Assembly (NCBI RefSeq): GCF_002941025.1
Contig: NZ_PTJS01000001.1
Coordinates: forward strand, 3,286,001-3,350,000
Reading direction: 5' to 3'
Length of the DNA: 64,000 nt
DNA from: Streptomyces sp. QL37
Lineage (GTDB): Bacteria; Actinomycetota; Actinomycetes; Streptomycetales; Streptomycetaceae
The notes below the pieces were generated by a model, which was not told the origin of the DNA, did no database searches, and worked only from the letters and a program-made list of their open reading frames with translations. Position numbers and translations under genes: made by a program. Below are positions 17,194-25,208 of this stretch, piece by piece (the first letter of the stretch is position 1; each line of letters starts with the position of its first letter).

Positions 17194-17934
17194 TTACGTG
17201 AGGTCGCGGACGCGGAGGAGCCGGTACGCGGCGAAACCGGTGACGGCGAGCCAGCCCGCGATGACCAGGAGGGCGGTCTGCGGGGAGAGCAGGGTGTGGC
17301 CCACGTCCCGGTAGATCGCACTCATCGCGATCGTGAACAGATAGCTCGCGGCCTTCGGAGCGAGCCGCTGGAGACCTGGATCCATCAGCAGGGTCAGCGC
17401 CATGACCGTGACGACCGAGGCGATCTGGTGGCGGATGATCCAGCCGAGGAACACACCCCAGGGAGCGGCCAGCACATTGCACACGAAGAGGCCAACCGCG
17501 ATAAGGGTCGTCTCCGTCGTCCAGACGAAGTCCCGCCCGTACACGGCGAGGACCCCCCACGCGGAGATGACCGAGAAAACCACCGCGACCAGTCCGGAAA
17601 GCGCGCCGACGAGCGCGCCGACGGCGAGCTTGGCGCCGAACAGGCGTGCGCGCCCGGTCACAAGGACGGAACGGCTGATGGAGCCCGAGCCGTACTCGCG
17701 CGTGACGACGATGGCGCCATAGAGAGAAGCGAAGAGGAAGGTCATCATCCAGGCGCGCACGACGTCGTCGGTCACGGCGGCGAGATCTCCGCTGCCCTGG
17801 TCGAGCGCCATGTCGCCCTCGGAGCCGTAGCCGAAGCTCGTCATGAGGGACATGTAGGTGCCGCAGACGAGGAGTATGATCCACGCCTTTCCGCTCCACG
17901 CCTTGAGCCACTCACCGCGCAGTGCGTCAGCCAT
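17194..17934 (-). CDS. ABC-2 type exporter permease of the daptide operon
   Basis: 246 residues, six predicted membrane spans. The start MADALRGEWLKAWSGKAW is the usual short amphipathic lead-in of ABC-2 permeases, and VVTREYGSGSISRSVLVT is the conserved cytoplasmic loop that contacts the ATPase. The ATG overlaps the ATPase stop by eight bases. Together with the ATPase it should export the mature peptide or confer self-resistance (MpaT2-like). Confidence 0.88.
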   Translation of the reverse strand: MADALRGEWLKAWSGKAWIILLVCGTYMSLMTSFGYGSEGDMALDQGSGDLAAVTDDVVRAWMMTFLFASLYGAIVVTREYGSGSISRSVLVTGRARLFGAKLAVGALVGALSGLVAVVFSVISAWGVLAVYGRDFVWTTETTLIAVGLFVCNVLAAPWGVFLGWIIRHQIASVVTVMALTLLMDPGLQRLAPKAASYLFTIAMSAIYRDVGHTLLSPQTALLVIAGWLAVTGFAAYRLLRVRDLT

Positions 17935-18661
17935 GGGAGCCGCCCGAAACGCTCGTGTCCGCCAGTTCGAAGAACCGGTCCTCCAGACGGTCGGCGCCGT
18001 CGGCCGTGAGCCGGGACAGCGCGCCCGAGTAGCGCAGGGTGCGCTGGAGGATCACGACGTCGTCGACGGTCTGCTCGACCTCGGCGAGCAGATGGCTGGA
18101 GAGCAGGATGGTCCTTCCTTCCGCCGCGAGGGTGCGCAGCAGCTCGCGCAGCCAGCGGATGCCGTCCGGGTCGAGGCCGTTCACCGGCTCGTCGAGTACC
18201 AGGAGTTCGGGGTCGGGGAGCAGCGCGGTGGCGAGCGCGAGGCGCTGGCGCATACCGGTGGAGTAGCCCTTGACCTTGCGGTCGGCACTGTCGGTGAGGC
18301 CCACCTGGCTGAGCACCGTCTCGACACGGGAGTCGGGCAGGCCGAGGCTGCGCGCCCAGATCCGCAGGTCGCGGCGGCCCGTCGTACCCGGCGTCGGGCC
18401 GATCGTGTCCATGCTGACCCCGATCCGCCGAGGGGCGTCGGGCAGGTCCTGGTAGGCACGTCCGAAGAGGGTCGCGTGCCCGGCCGTAGGCCGGACCAGG
18501 CCGAGGAGAACGCGTAGCGCCGTGCTCTTCCCGGCGCCGTTGCGGCCGAGGAGTCCGACGACCCGGCCGGGGCGGACGGCGAAGGTGAGGTCCTCCACGG
18601 CGGTCACCCCGCCGAACCTCTTGGTCACGCCGTGGAACTCGATGACGGGCGCCTCACTCAC
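17927..18661 (-). CDS. ABC transporter ATPase of the daptide operon
   Basis: 244 residues from a GTG that overlaps the stop of the upstream 64-residue gene by eight bases (GTGAGTGA). All ABC motifs are present: Walker A GLLGRNGAGKST, signature YSTGMRQRLALA, Walker B LLVLDEPVNGLD and the switch LLSSHLLAEVE. It belongs to the drug/bacteriocin export subfamily that pairs with ABC-2 permeases. MpaT1-like by position. Powers export of the RiPP or immunity; which of the two cannot be read from sequence. Confidence 0.92.
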   Translation of the reverse strand: MSEAPVIEFHGVTKRFGGVTAVEDLTFAVRPGRVVGLLGRNGAGKSTALRVLLGLVRPTAGHATLFGRAYQDLPDAPRRIGVSMDTIGPTPGTTGRRDLRIWARSLGLPDSRVETVLSQVGLTDSADRKVKGYSTGMRQRLALATALLPDPELLVLDEPVNGLDPDGIRWLRELLRTLAAEGRTILLSSHLLAEVEQTVDDVVILQRTLRYSGALSRLTADGADRLEDRFFELADTSVSGGSHG

Positions 18662-18848
18662 GGTTGCTCCTGACCACGGAGGCCCCCAGCACGGCTGCCG
18701 CCCCGGCAATGGCGCAGACCAGCACGGCGACGATCCCGACACGCACCGCCCCGGACAGCTCGAACGCGGTCGACAGGGCCGCCAGCGCGATCAGCACGCA
18801 GAGACCGGCAACGGACAGGGCGATGCCGGCAGTGCTCTTGCGGTTCAT
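18654..18848 (-). CDS. Small two-span membrane protein, immunity candidate
   Basis: 64 residues starting at the ATG of MNRKSTAGIALS, preceded by GGAGGA. Two hydrophobic helices (about 8-30 and 36-58) are joined by FELSGAVR; the C-terminus VVRSNRE is cytosolic by the positive-inside rule. There is no enzymatic motif and no leader similarity to the precursors. It lies between the precursor genes and the ABC genes and its stop overlaps the ATPase start. A role in immunity or as a transporter accessory is inferred from place and size only. Confidence 0.7.
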   Translation of the reverse strand: MNRKSTAGIALSVAGLCVLIALAALSTAFELSGAVRVGIVAVLVCAIAGAAAVLGASVVRSNRE

Positions 18849-18888
18849 ATTTTCCTCCACCTCATGGTGCTAGGTTCTGAAGGCTGGC

Positions 18889-18931
18889 CCGGTGCCGTGG
18901 TGGCGGATGATGGCCGTCACCACGGCACCGG
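18889..18931 (-). terminator. Strong hairpin after the precursor genes (attenuator)
   Basis: A perfect 14-bp stem, CCGGTGCCGTGGTG with its complement, closes a 15-nt loop, about 20 bases downstream of the first precursor stop and before the small membrane protein. Reading continues in the same operon, so partial termination or RNA stabilisation is likely, giving more precursor than enzyme transcript. Confidence 0.6.
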
Positions 18932-18950
18932 ACTCAGTTACCGCTTGTCA

Positions 18951-19115
18951 TCAGGTGGCGATGCTGACCGCAACGCTGACAGCGGCGCTCGCCGAGGCCA
19001 CGCCGCTGATCGCGACGCCGACCGAGAACCCGGTCCAGAAGCCCGGGGCCTCCATGGCCTCCAGCTCCTGCATGCCCAGCTCGAGCAGCGGAGCGAACTC
19101 CTTGGTGTTCTCCAT
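18951..19115 (-). CDS. Daptide-type RiPP precursor A1 (Ser-rich, Cys-free, C-terminal Thr)
   Basis: 54 residues, ATG with a strong GGGGAGGTG ribosome site. Leader: MENTKEFAP then LLELGMQELEAMEAPG, the conserved daptide-type recognition segment. Core after APG begins FWTGFSVGVAISG, continues VASASAAVSVAV and ends SIAT. The core has six Ser, no Cys and a C-terminal Thr. In daptides the terminal Thr is oxidised and decarboxylated, aminated and dimethylated to the Dmp group. The Ser residues are possible LanKC targets. The core is hydrophobic and would form a membrane-active helix. It shares the leader almost exactly with the second precursor. Confidence 0.9.
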   Translation of the reverse strand: MENTKEFAPLLELGMQELEAMEAPGFWTGFSVGVAISGVASASAAVSVAVSIAT

Positions 19116-19260
19116 GTTTCACACCTCCCCTCGTGGTGAGTCGGTCATGTACACGTGCGGTTGGGCACTCGGTGAGGGCCCGCCCGTCACGGGATCGGGC
19201 AGAACCGCTCGGCGTGGGGCCTCCGTCGGAGCACCCCTGTACGCCTCGCCCGGTGTCGGC

Positions 19261-19428
19261 TCAGGTGAGCAACGACACCGAGGCGGCGGCGCTGCCGTAG
19301 GCCGCGGAGGCGCTGACGACCACACCGGCGCTGACGCCGATGGCGGTCCACCAGCCCGGCGCGTCCATGGCCTCCAGCTCCTGCATACCGAGCTCCAGCA
19401 GAGGCTTGGGAATCTCCGTGCCCTGCAT
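19261..19428 (-). CDS. Daptide-type RiPP precursor A2 (Ser-rich, Cys-free, C-terminal Thr)
   Basis: 55 residues, ATG three bases after an AGGAGGGG ribosome site. Leader MQGTEIPKP then LLELGMQELEAMDAPG, identical to A1 from LLELGM to EAM. The core starts WWTAIGVSAGVV, continues VSASAAYGSAAA and ends SVSLLT. Again six Ser in the core, no Cys, terminal Thr. It differs from A1 in nearly all core positions while keeping an aromatic-Trp-Thr start, so two related products are expected. First of the two precursor genes to be transcribed, following the dehydrogenase gene. Confidence 0.9.
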   Translation of the reverse strand: MQGTEIPKPLLELGMQELEAMDAPGWWTAIGVSAGVVVSASAAYGSAAASVSLLT

Positions 19429-19508
19429 GTCCCCTCCTTCATCAACAGCGGAATTTCTCTTGTAACCCCCCGCCACGGCCCTCTTGGAGGCGTGCCGCAG
19501 TGGAAGTA

Positions 19509-20789
19509 TCAGGTGACCGCGGAGAGTTGCCCCTCGGTGCGGTGGGTGGAGACGCCGGCCCGCGCGGGGGACGCCGGCACCTCGTGGTCCGGGGCGCGGC
19601 CCGCGGCTGCCACGGTCCGGCGCAGCAGCCGCGACACATCGGGGTGTCCGAGGCCGCCGAGCATCGGCAGCCCCGCTCCCCAGGCGCGGACGATGCGATG
19701 TGCGATCGCCCCGGTGACCTCCGGGTCGGCCACGACGCGCCGTTCGATCCCCCACGCGTCGATGAGCGATGCCACGCCGACGGCAGGACGGTCGGGCAGC
19801 GACCGCCCGAGTCCTGTACGGATCACAGCCCACAGCCGACGCAGGCGCCGCGCCGAACCCAGGCGTTCCTCACCCTCGTCGATGGCCTGCCACAACGGGG
19901 GAAGCAGCGCGGCGACGGCCGTCATCTTGCGCAGACCGAGTGCGGTGGAGAGTTCGTTGGCGATGAGCCAGCCCTTGACGGCGTACGGATCACGGCCGTC
20001 GTGGAGGTGCTGTGCGTGGCTCCGGGCGCTGAGCCGAGCGCTCCGGGCGCGCTGCTCGTCCGTGGCGGGCCCGCCCTCGCGGGTCGCCTCGGCGATCTCG
20101 TCCCCGAGGCGCAGCAGGCGTACGGCGGTGGCTTCGACGCGGGCGTCCGGCTCCGGTAGGTCGGCGGGGTCGCCGACGTACGGACTGACGAGCCGGAAGA
20201 ACGTCTCCAGTACGCCTTCGACAAGCAGGTGCCGGGGCAGGGTCACGGTAGCGAGTGGATCAAGCACCGAGAACTCGGGCCGCAGCGCCGCGCCCATGAC
20301 GAGACGCTTGGCATCCGGGTAGGCGAGGCAGGCGACAGCACTCGTCTCCGAGCCCGTGCCGATGGTGGTCGGCACGGCAATCAGCGGCATGGACCGCCGT
20401 GGGACGCGTGTCAGCACGATGAGCCCGCTGCGCTGAGGGACCGTCAGGTGACGCGCCGTCTCCGGCCCCGAGGCGGCCAGGCTCGCCAGTTTGGCCCGGT
20501 CGAGCAGCGAACCGCCGCCCAGTGCGAGTATCAGCCCCGCCCCTTCGAGCCGTCCCCCGAGCGCGAGGACGTCATCCAGGTCCCCGGCCCCGTTCGATGT
20601 CAGCGTCTCGTACGGACGCCGACCGAGCGCGTCGGCCACCCGCCTGTGGATCTCCGTGCCATGGACTCCGCCGTCAACGAGGAGGGCGGCCCTGGTGGCA
20701 CCGAGCGCCGGGGACTCGCGCAGGAGGCGGGCCAACTCGTCGGTACTGCCGAGCGCTCCCCGGCCGTCGAGTGTCTCGGGCTCCGTCAT
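19509..20789 (-). CDS. mpaB: MpaB-type oxidative decarboxylase (iron alcohol dehydrogenase fold)
   Basis: 426 residues; ATG overlaps the aminotransferase stop by four bases. An iron-containing alcohol dehydrogenase fold is shown by GGGSLLDRAK near residues 90-100 and VPTTIGTGSETS near 138-150, the NAD and phosphate motifs of that family, with a helical C-terminal domain containing His-rich ARSHAQHLHDGRDPY as probable metal site. In daptide biosynthesis MpaB oxidises the side-chain hydroxyl of the C-terminal Thr, and the resulting beta-keto acid loses CO2 to leave a methyl ketone end. The Thr ends of both precursors fit. Acts in the cytoplasm on leader-bearing peptide with MpaC. Confidence 0.88.
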   Translation of the reverse strand: MTEPETLDGRGALGSTDELARLLRESPALGATRAALLVDGGVHGTEIHRRVADALGRRPYETLTSNGAGDLDDVLALGGRLEGAGLILALGGGSLLDRAKLASLAASGPETARHLTVPQRSGLIVLTRVPRRSMPLIAVPTTIGTGSETSAVACLAYPDAKRLVMGAALRPEFSVLDPLATVTLPRHLLVEGVLETFFRLVSPYVGDPADLPEPDARVEATAVRLLRLGDEIAEATREGGPATDEQRARSARLSARSHAQHLHDGRDPYAVKGWLIANELSTALGLRKMTAVAALLPPLWQAIDEGEERLGSARRLRRLWAVIRTGLGRSLPDRPAVGVASLIDAWGIERRVVADPEVTGAIAHRIVRAWGAGLPMLGGLGHPDVSRLLRRTVAAAGRAPDHEVPASPARAGVSTHRTEGQLSAVT

Positions 20790-22099
20790 CCGCCCGCCCC
20801 CGCCCGCTCGCCGATGGTGGCCAGATGCAGGTCGAGTCCGGTACTCACGCAGGCAAGCAGTTCCGACACCTCGCTGTCGGTGTAGGTCAGCGCGGGAATG
20901 AGCTGGACGCCGTGCAGGCCAGGGTGCACGATCGCGCCGGCCCGCCGGATGGCGGCGACGAGTGCGGGCACCTGGCTCTGAGGGAACGGCGCGCCGCTGC
21001 CGTCGGCCGCCGCCAGACGGATCGAGCGGAAACAGCCGACCCCGGTGCTGCCGGTGACATAGGGATGAGTGGCCGCCAGGGCGTCGAGTTCACGGGTGAG
21101 CAGGTCGCCGAGCCGGCGTGCCCGCTCCACCGCGCCGAGCCGGGTCGTCTCGGCGAGCGTGGCGAGGATGGCGGCGCAGGTGACCGGGGTCCCGGCCTGC
21201 GTCTCACCGTGGCTCAGCAGCGCCCCTGCCTCCTGAAAGACGTCCGCGACGGCACGGGAGGTGAGGACGACGGCTGCGGCGCTCGTGCCGTTGGTGAGCC
21301 CCTTGGAGGCGATCAGCAGATCGGGCGGCGCCGACCAGCGCTGCGAGGCGAAGAAGACGCCCGTACGGCCGAAGCCGGTCGCCACCTCGTCCGCGATGAG
21401 CAGGAAGCCGTACTGTTCCCGCAGCTGCAGCAGCGTGGCGACGTACTCCTCGTCGAGGGGGATCGCGCCGGAGCCGAGGACCGGTTCGACCACGACGGCC
21501 GCGATCTGACCGCCTTGCCGCGCAAGGAGCGTGCGCAGCTCCTCCGGGTTGTTCGGCGGCACGTGGCGTACGAGCCGCTGGTCCACGCCGTACAGCTGCT
21601 GGCCCAGGTCCTCGCCGGTGAGGGCGAATCCTCCGAAGGTCAGCCCGTGATAGCTGCCGCGCAGTCCCACGACAGCCTTGCGCCCGGCTTCACCGCGCAA
21701 GGACATGTAGTGGCGGGCCACCTTCATCGCGAGGTCGTTGGCGGCACCACCCGAGGTCGAGAAGAGAACCCGCCCGTAGTGCTCCGCTCCCGCGACCTGG
21801 ACGAGGGCCTCGGCGGCGCGGCGGGCGTACACGTTCTCGTAGCGGAAGGTGCTGAGGTACGAGGCGGAACGCAGCGCCTCGGAGGCCGCCGCGGCCACGG
21901 CCGCGTTGCCGTACCCGAGGTTGGTGTTCCACAACCCGCTGGAGCCGCAGAGGAGTTCACGGCCGTCGGCGAAGCGGACACGGACGCCTTCGGCGGAGAC
22001 CGCGCACAACTCGTCCAGACCGTGCTGTTCGGCAGGAAGGAGGGAGGGCCAGAGGGCACCGGCACGTGCGCCGCTCGTCCGGGTGTCTGTGCTGGTCAC
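20786..22099 (-). CDS. mpaD: MpaD-type class III aminotransferase
   Basis: 437 residues, GTG start overlapping the methyltransferase stop. PLP-dependent fold I, class III: FSTSGGAANDLAMKVAR (phosphate and substrate region), ADEVATGFGRTG with the cofactor-binding Asp, and SKGLTNG with the Schiff-base Lys near residue 264. Length is normal for the family. In the daptide pathway it aminates the C-terminal ketone left by MpaB, giving a 1,2-propanediamine end. Directly between mpaM and mpaB, all with four-base overlaps, so the three enzymes are made together. Confidence 0.9.
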   Translation of the reverse strand: MTSTDTRTSGARAGALWPSLLPAEQHGLDELCAVSAEGVRVRFADGRELLCGSSGLWNTNLGYGNAAVAAAASEALRSASYLSTFRYENVYARRAAEALVQVAGAEHYGRVLFSTSGGAANDLAMKVARHYMSLRGEAGRKAVVGLRGSYHGLTFGGFALTGEDLGQQLYGVDQRLVRHVPPNNPEELRTLLARQGGQIAAVVVEPVLGSGAIPLDEEYVATLLQLREQYGFLLIADEVATGFGRTGVFFASQRWSAPPDLLIASKGLTNGTSAAAVVLTSRAVADVFQEAGALLSHGETQAGTPVTCAAILATLAETTRLGAVERARRLGDLLTRELDALAATHPYVTGSTGVGCFRSIRLAAADGSGAPFPQSQVPALVAAIRRAGAIVHPGLHGVQLIPALTYTDSEVSELLACVSTGLDLHLATIGERAGAGG

Positions 22100-22911
22100 G
22101 CGGTGGCCTCCACTTCGAGGAGTGTGCTGTGGTGACGCGCGCCGACGGAGGGCAGCGCGTGGCGGGCGGTGACACGGAACCCGCTCGTGCTCAACTCGGC
22201 CTCCAGCCGGTCCGCGGGAAGGACACGGATGCTGGTCAGTCCCACGCGGACCGGGCCCGCGCCGTACCGGGCGGGGAAGATGGTGACAGTGCGCGCTTCC
22301 ATGCCCTGCTCCCAGTACTCGAACATCCGGTACTCGTTGCCCGCGGCGGTGCTGAACACGAGCTCGGCCTCGGCCTCCTGGGAGGTGTCCAGGTCGACGG
22401 TCGTCAACAGGAAGCGCCCGCCGGGCGCCAGGTGTGCCCGCACCGAGGCGTAGAGCCCCTTACGGCCTGCTTCGTCGAGCAGCGAGACCGAGGTCGTGGC
22501 CAGGACGACACAGGCGAACTTCTGGTCCAGCGTGAAGTCGCTCATGTCACCCCGCACGAGCGTGCTCCGCTCGCGCAGCGCGGTCGGCGCCTCGTCCAAC
22601 CGTTCGCGCAGCAGGTCCAGCATGCTCGCGGAGAGCTCAAGCGCGCTCACTTCCCGGCCGAGCGCGAGCAGGGGCATGGTGAGCCGCCCGGAGCCGGCGG
22701 CGAGGTCGAGGACGGGGCCGGGAAAGCGGCGCACCAGGGCGATCAGTTCCCGTACCTCGTGGTGGTCCTGCTGGGACAGCTCGTGATAGATCGCCGAGCC
22801 GTTCGCGTCGTAGAGGCTGCAGCACTCGGCGCGGTCGCCGAGTTCGGCGAGCAGTTCGCCGGCCCGTCCGGGAATCACCGTCCCGGGCAGCGCTGTCCCG
22901 TCCGTCGTCAT
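22096..22911 (-). CDS. mpaM: MpaM-type SAM-dependent N-methyltransferase
   Basis: 271 residues from the ATG of MTTDGTALPG; an open frame further upstream is antisense to nothing useful and overlaps mpaC. Class I methyltransferase: motif I VLDLAAGSGRL near residues 66-76, acidic ELSAS at the end of beta 2, and LVRGDMSDF, then VLATTSVSLLDE. The YDANGSAIYHEL N-terminus matches small-amine methyltransferases. In daptides MpaM adds two methyl groups to the C-terminal amine, giving dimethyl-propanediamine. Start lies eight bases after the mpaC stop. Confidence 0.88.
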   Translation of the reverse strand: MTTDGTALPGTVIPGRAGELLAELGDRAECCSLYDANGSAIYHELSQQDHHEVRELIALVRRFPGPVLDLAAGSGRLTMPLLALGREVSALELSASMLDLLRERLDEAPTALRERSTLVRGDMSDFTLDQKFACVVLATTSVSLLDEAGRKGLYASVRAHLAPGGRFLLTTVDLDTSQEAEAELVFSTAAGNEYRMFEYWEQGMEARTVTIFPARYGAGPVRVGLTSIRVLPADRLEAELSTSGFRVTARHALPSVGARHHSTLLEVEATA

Positions 22912-22919
22912 GGTCCGGC

Positions 22920-23972
22920 TCACCTTCCCGCGCCCGCGAGCGGGTTCGCCAGGAGCACGAGCCCGGTGTCGGCGAACTGCCGCAGCACGGCGTCGAGTCG
23001 TTCCCGGTCCAGGTACCGCGCTGCCGCGTCCACGGAACCGCAGACGAGCAGTGCCTCGGCCGTCTCGGCGACCGCCCGGGTCATCCGGAAGGTGCGTCCG
23101 GGGCCGGGGGCGTGCGCGTACACGTCCTCGCCCGACCGGAGCAGCAGAAGGAGGTCCGGGTCGTCGGCGTCGCAGGGTGCGGAATGGTCCTCCAAGGCGG
23201 GCAGCAGACGCTCGCCGAAGCCGGAGACGCCGGTGACGAGGACGCCGCGGGCCCGCAGGTCGCGCAGGGCGTGGACGGCGGCGAGATAGCGGCCCAGCCA
23301 CGGCCGCTCGGCAAGCGCGGTCGCGCGGGTCCCCTCCGGTACGACGGCGCCGAGGCAGACCCCGCATGGCTGCTCGCTCCCCGCGTTGCGCAGCGTCCAC
23401 GCCTCGGCGAGCCGGGCGAAGCCGTCACCCGCCTTGCCGAGGGGGATGCCGCCCGGCGAGGTGGAGATCTCTCCCGCACGCCCGACGTACAGCCGCAGGC
23501 CGGGCCCGTCCCCGCCCTGGCCGGCCCCGAGCGCGGGCAGGTCCGCGAGCTGAATCGCCGGGTTCGTGAGGAAGTCGGCGAACGTGCCCCGGTCGTGCGC
23601 GCGGTCGGCGTCGAGGAGGTAGGCCTCGAAGTCCGTCGTGTCCGCCACCCGTACGAGGGTGGGTCCGACGACCGACATGTACTCGCTGATGCCGTACGCC
23701 TGGATCTGCAGGTAGAACCCTGGGTCATGGGTGAACTCGGTGCCTGGTTCAGCGAGCGAGCCCTGGTAGCCGATGAGGGTCGGGGTGTCGCCGGAGGCGT
23801 CCGCACCCGGCACGAAGATCATGCTGTCGGCGTCCACCACGTCGGACGCCAACAGGTCCGGCAGATGCGCGGCATCCTCCAGAACGACAGTCCGGGCGGC
23901 GTGCGCCACGTCCTGGGACACTGCCGTGCGCCCGATCGCCCAGCTCATGAGGCGCTCTTTCAGCGCAGACAT
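22920..23972 (-). CDS. mpaC: MpaC-type daptide RiPP recognition protein
   Basis: 350 residues from the ATG of MSALKERLMSWA, which has AGGGG seven bases upstream; an earlier ATG is weaker. No catalytic motif is visible. The protein is mixed alpha/beta with ARTVVLEDAAHLPDLLASD near the start and a C-terminal ~70 residues (MTRAVAETAEALLVCGSVDA, then a helix) resembling a small winged-helix recognition element. Position directly before mpaM-mpaD-mpaB fits MpaC, which presents the precursor leader to the oxidative decarboxylase and aminotransferase. Assignment rests mainly on context. Confidence 0.75.
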   Translation of the reverse strand: MSALKERLMSWAIGRTAVSQDVAHAARTVVLEDAAHLPDLLASDVVDADSMIFVPGADASGDTPTLIGYQGSLAEPGTEFTHDPGFYLQIQAYGISEYMSVVGPTLVRVADTTDFEAYLLDADRAHDRGTFADFLTNPAIQLADLPALGAGQGGDGPGLRLYVGRAGEISTSPGGIPLGKAGDGFARLAEAWTLRNAGSEQPCGVCLGAVVPEGTRATALAERPWLGRYLAAVHALRDLRARGVLVTGVSGFGERLLPALEDHSAPCDADDPDLLLLLRSGEDVYAHAPGPGRTFRMTRAVAETAEALLVCGSVDAAARYLDRERLDAVLRQFADTGLVLLANPLAGAGR

Positions 23973-24145
23973 CGCATCCCCTTTACATTCCGACTGATTT
24001 CCCATTCGCCGACATTGCGCATAGCGATACGCATGGCGAAAACTTCCACGACAAGTGGATTACGACGTGCGTGATCCCACCCGCACGACACATACTCAAA
24101 AGAAACGAATCTTCGAAGAAGATATCGGCGCCTACGGCGAAACGC

Positions 24146-25111
24146 TCATCCGGCGGACAATGCGGCGATAATCCTCTTGAGGTCGGACATCGCCTCCTGG
24201 GCGCCGGCGACATTGAAGACCCCGGTCACATTCAGCACCACTTCGTCCACGCCGGCCTTCTCATACGCCCTCAATCGACCGAGCAGCCCGTCGAGGTCGC
24301 CGCTGAGGAACGCCCCGCCCGTCACGAGCGCCCGTGCGTCCGCCTTGACGTCCTCGCCGCCCACCCCGACACCGGCCCGGCGCAGCATGTCGAGGTAGTG
24401 CGGTCCCTGCAGGTGGGCGGCGTTGCTCGCCAGGGCGAAGACGTCTGCCCCGTGGCCCTCGTGCTCCAGCGCGACCGGCACGATCGCCACCAGTCGGGGC
24501 ACACGCCTGCCGGCCTTCGCAGCGCCCTCGCGCATCGCGGGCAGCACCACGTCCTCCAGGTACGAAGCGGGAGTCAGCCAGGTGACCGCGACATCGGCCA
24601 CCTCCCCGGCGAGCCGGGCCATGCCGGGCCGGAGCACACCCAGGCCGAGCTCGACGGACGGGGCGGGAAAGGCGTGCAGCGCACCGTGGCAGGAGAAGTA
24701 CTCGCCCTTGGTGTCGACGATCTCGTTGGCCAGCAGGCCCCGGACGATCGTCAGGTACTCGCGTGCGGCCGTCAGCGGACTGCGGTACGGCTCCCCCAGC
24801 AGGCTCTGCTGCATCGACCTGCCGCCGGGGCCGAACCCGGCCACCACCGGCCGGCCCGTCGCCAGGGCGAGGGAGCGGGCCTGGAGCGCCGCTTCGTAAG
24901 GATGCCGGAGTGGCATGAGCGTGACACCGAGCCCGGCCGGGACACGGAAGCCGGCCCCCGCCGCGTAGGCGAAACCCTGATGCGGTTCCACGAACAGCGC
25001 CTGCCCCTGCCACAGGCGCTCGGCCTGCGTCCAATGGACCAGACCCGCGTACGGCAACAACTGCTCAGGGCGCCTCGGCAGAAAAGGCACCAGAACTGAG
25101 TAATCAGTCAA
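24146..25111 (-). CDS. LLM-class (luciferase-like) F420/flavin oxidoreductase, candidate dehydroalanine reductase
   Basis: 321 residues, TTG start with GGGGGA upstream. Luciferase-like TIM barrel: VTLMPLRHPYEAALQARSLA, PVVAGFGPGG, YLTIVRGLL and GVLRPGMARLAGEVADVAV are family hallmarks (phosphate-binding GxGPG and the helix with R-x-A). Such enzymes use F420H2 or reduced flavin. LxmJ of the lexapeptide pathway is an F420H2-dependent enzyme of this class that reduces dehydroalanine to D-Ala in a lanthipeptide. As the first gene of an operon with LanKC and Cys-free Ser-rich precursors, the same reaction is a good inference. A role in cofactor or unrelated redox chemistry cannot be excluded. Confidence 0.82.
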   Translation of the reverse strand: MTDYSVLVPFLPRRPEQLLPYAGLVHWTQAERLWQGQALFVEPHQGFAYAAGAGFRVPAGLGVTLMPLRHPYEAALQARSLALATGRPVVAGFGPGGRSMQQSLLGEPYRSPLTAAREYLTIVRGLLANEIVDTKGEYFSCHGALHAFPAPSVELGLGVLRPGMARLAGEVADVAVTWLTPASYLEDVVLPAMREGAAKAGRRVPRLVAIVPVALEHEGHGADVFALASNAAHLQGPHYLDMLRRAGVGVGGEDVKADARALVTGGAFLSGDLDGLLGRLRAYEKAGVDEVVLNVTGVFNVAGAQEAMSDLKRIIAALSAG

Positions 25112-25208
25112 AACATCCCCCGTTTAACTCTCACGCCGACAACCTGAAGAGGCATGGACACTCACGACACGTTCGTACAAAGCCCATGCGGTGGTCGACG
25201 TGTGTTGG

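Noticed and set aside
22096..23400. A longer methyltransferase start giving 434 residues
   Set aside because: The extension would overlap most of mpaC's 3-prime half and is Arg/Pro-rich antisense-like sequence; the ATG at 22911 starts the family-like domain.
12726..25111. A dedicated class III LanA precursor with Ser/Cys core
   Set aside because: I looked through the short frames of both strands in the operon gaps and found none; only the two daptide-type precursors fit.
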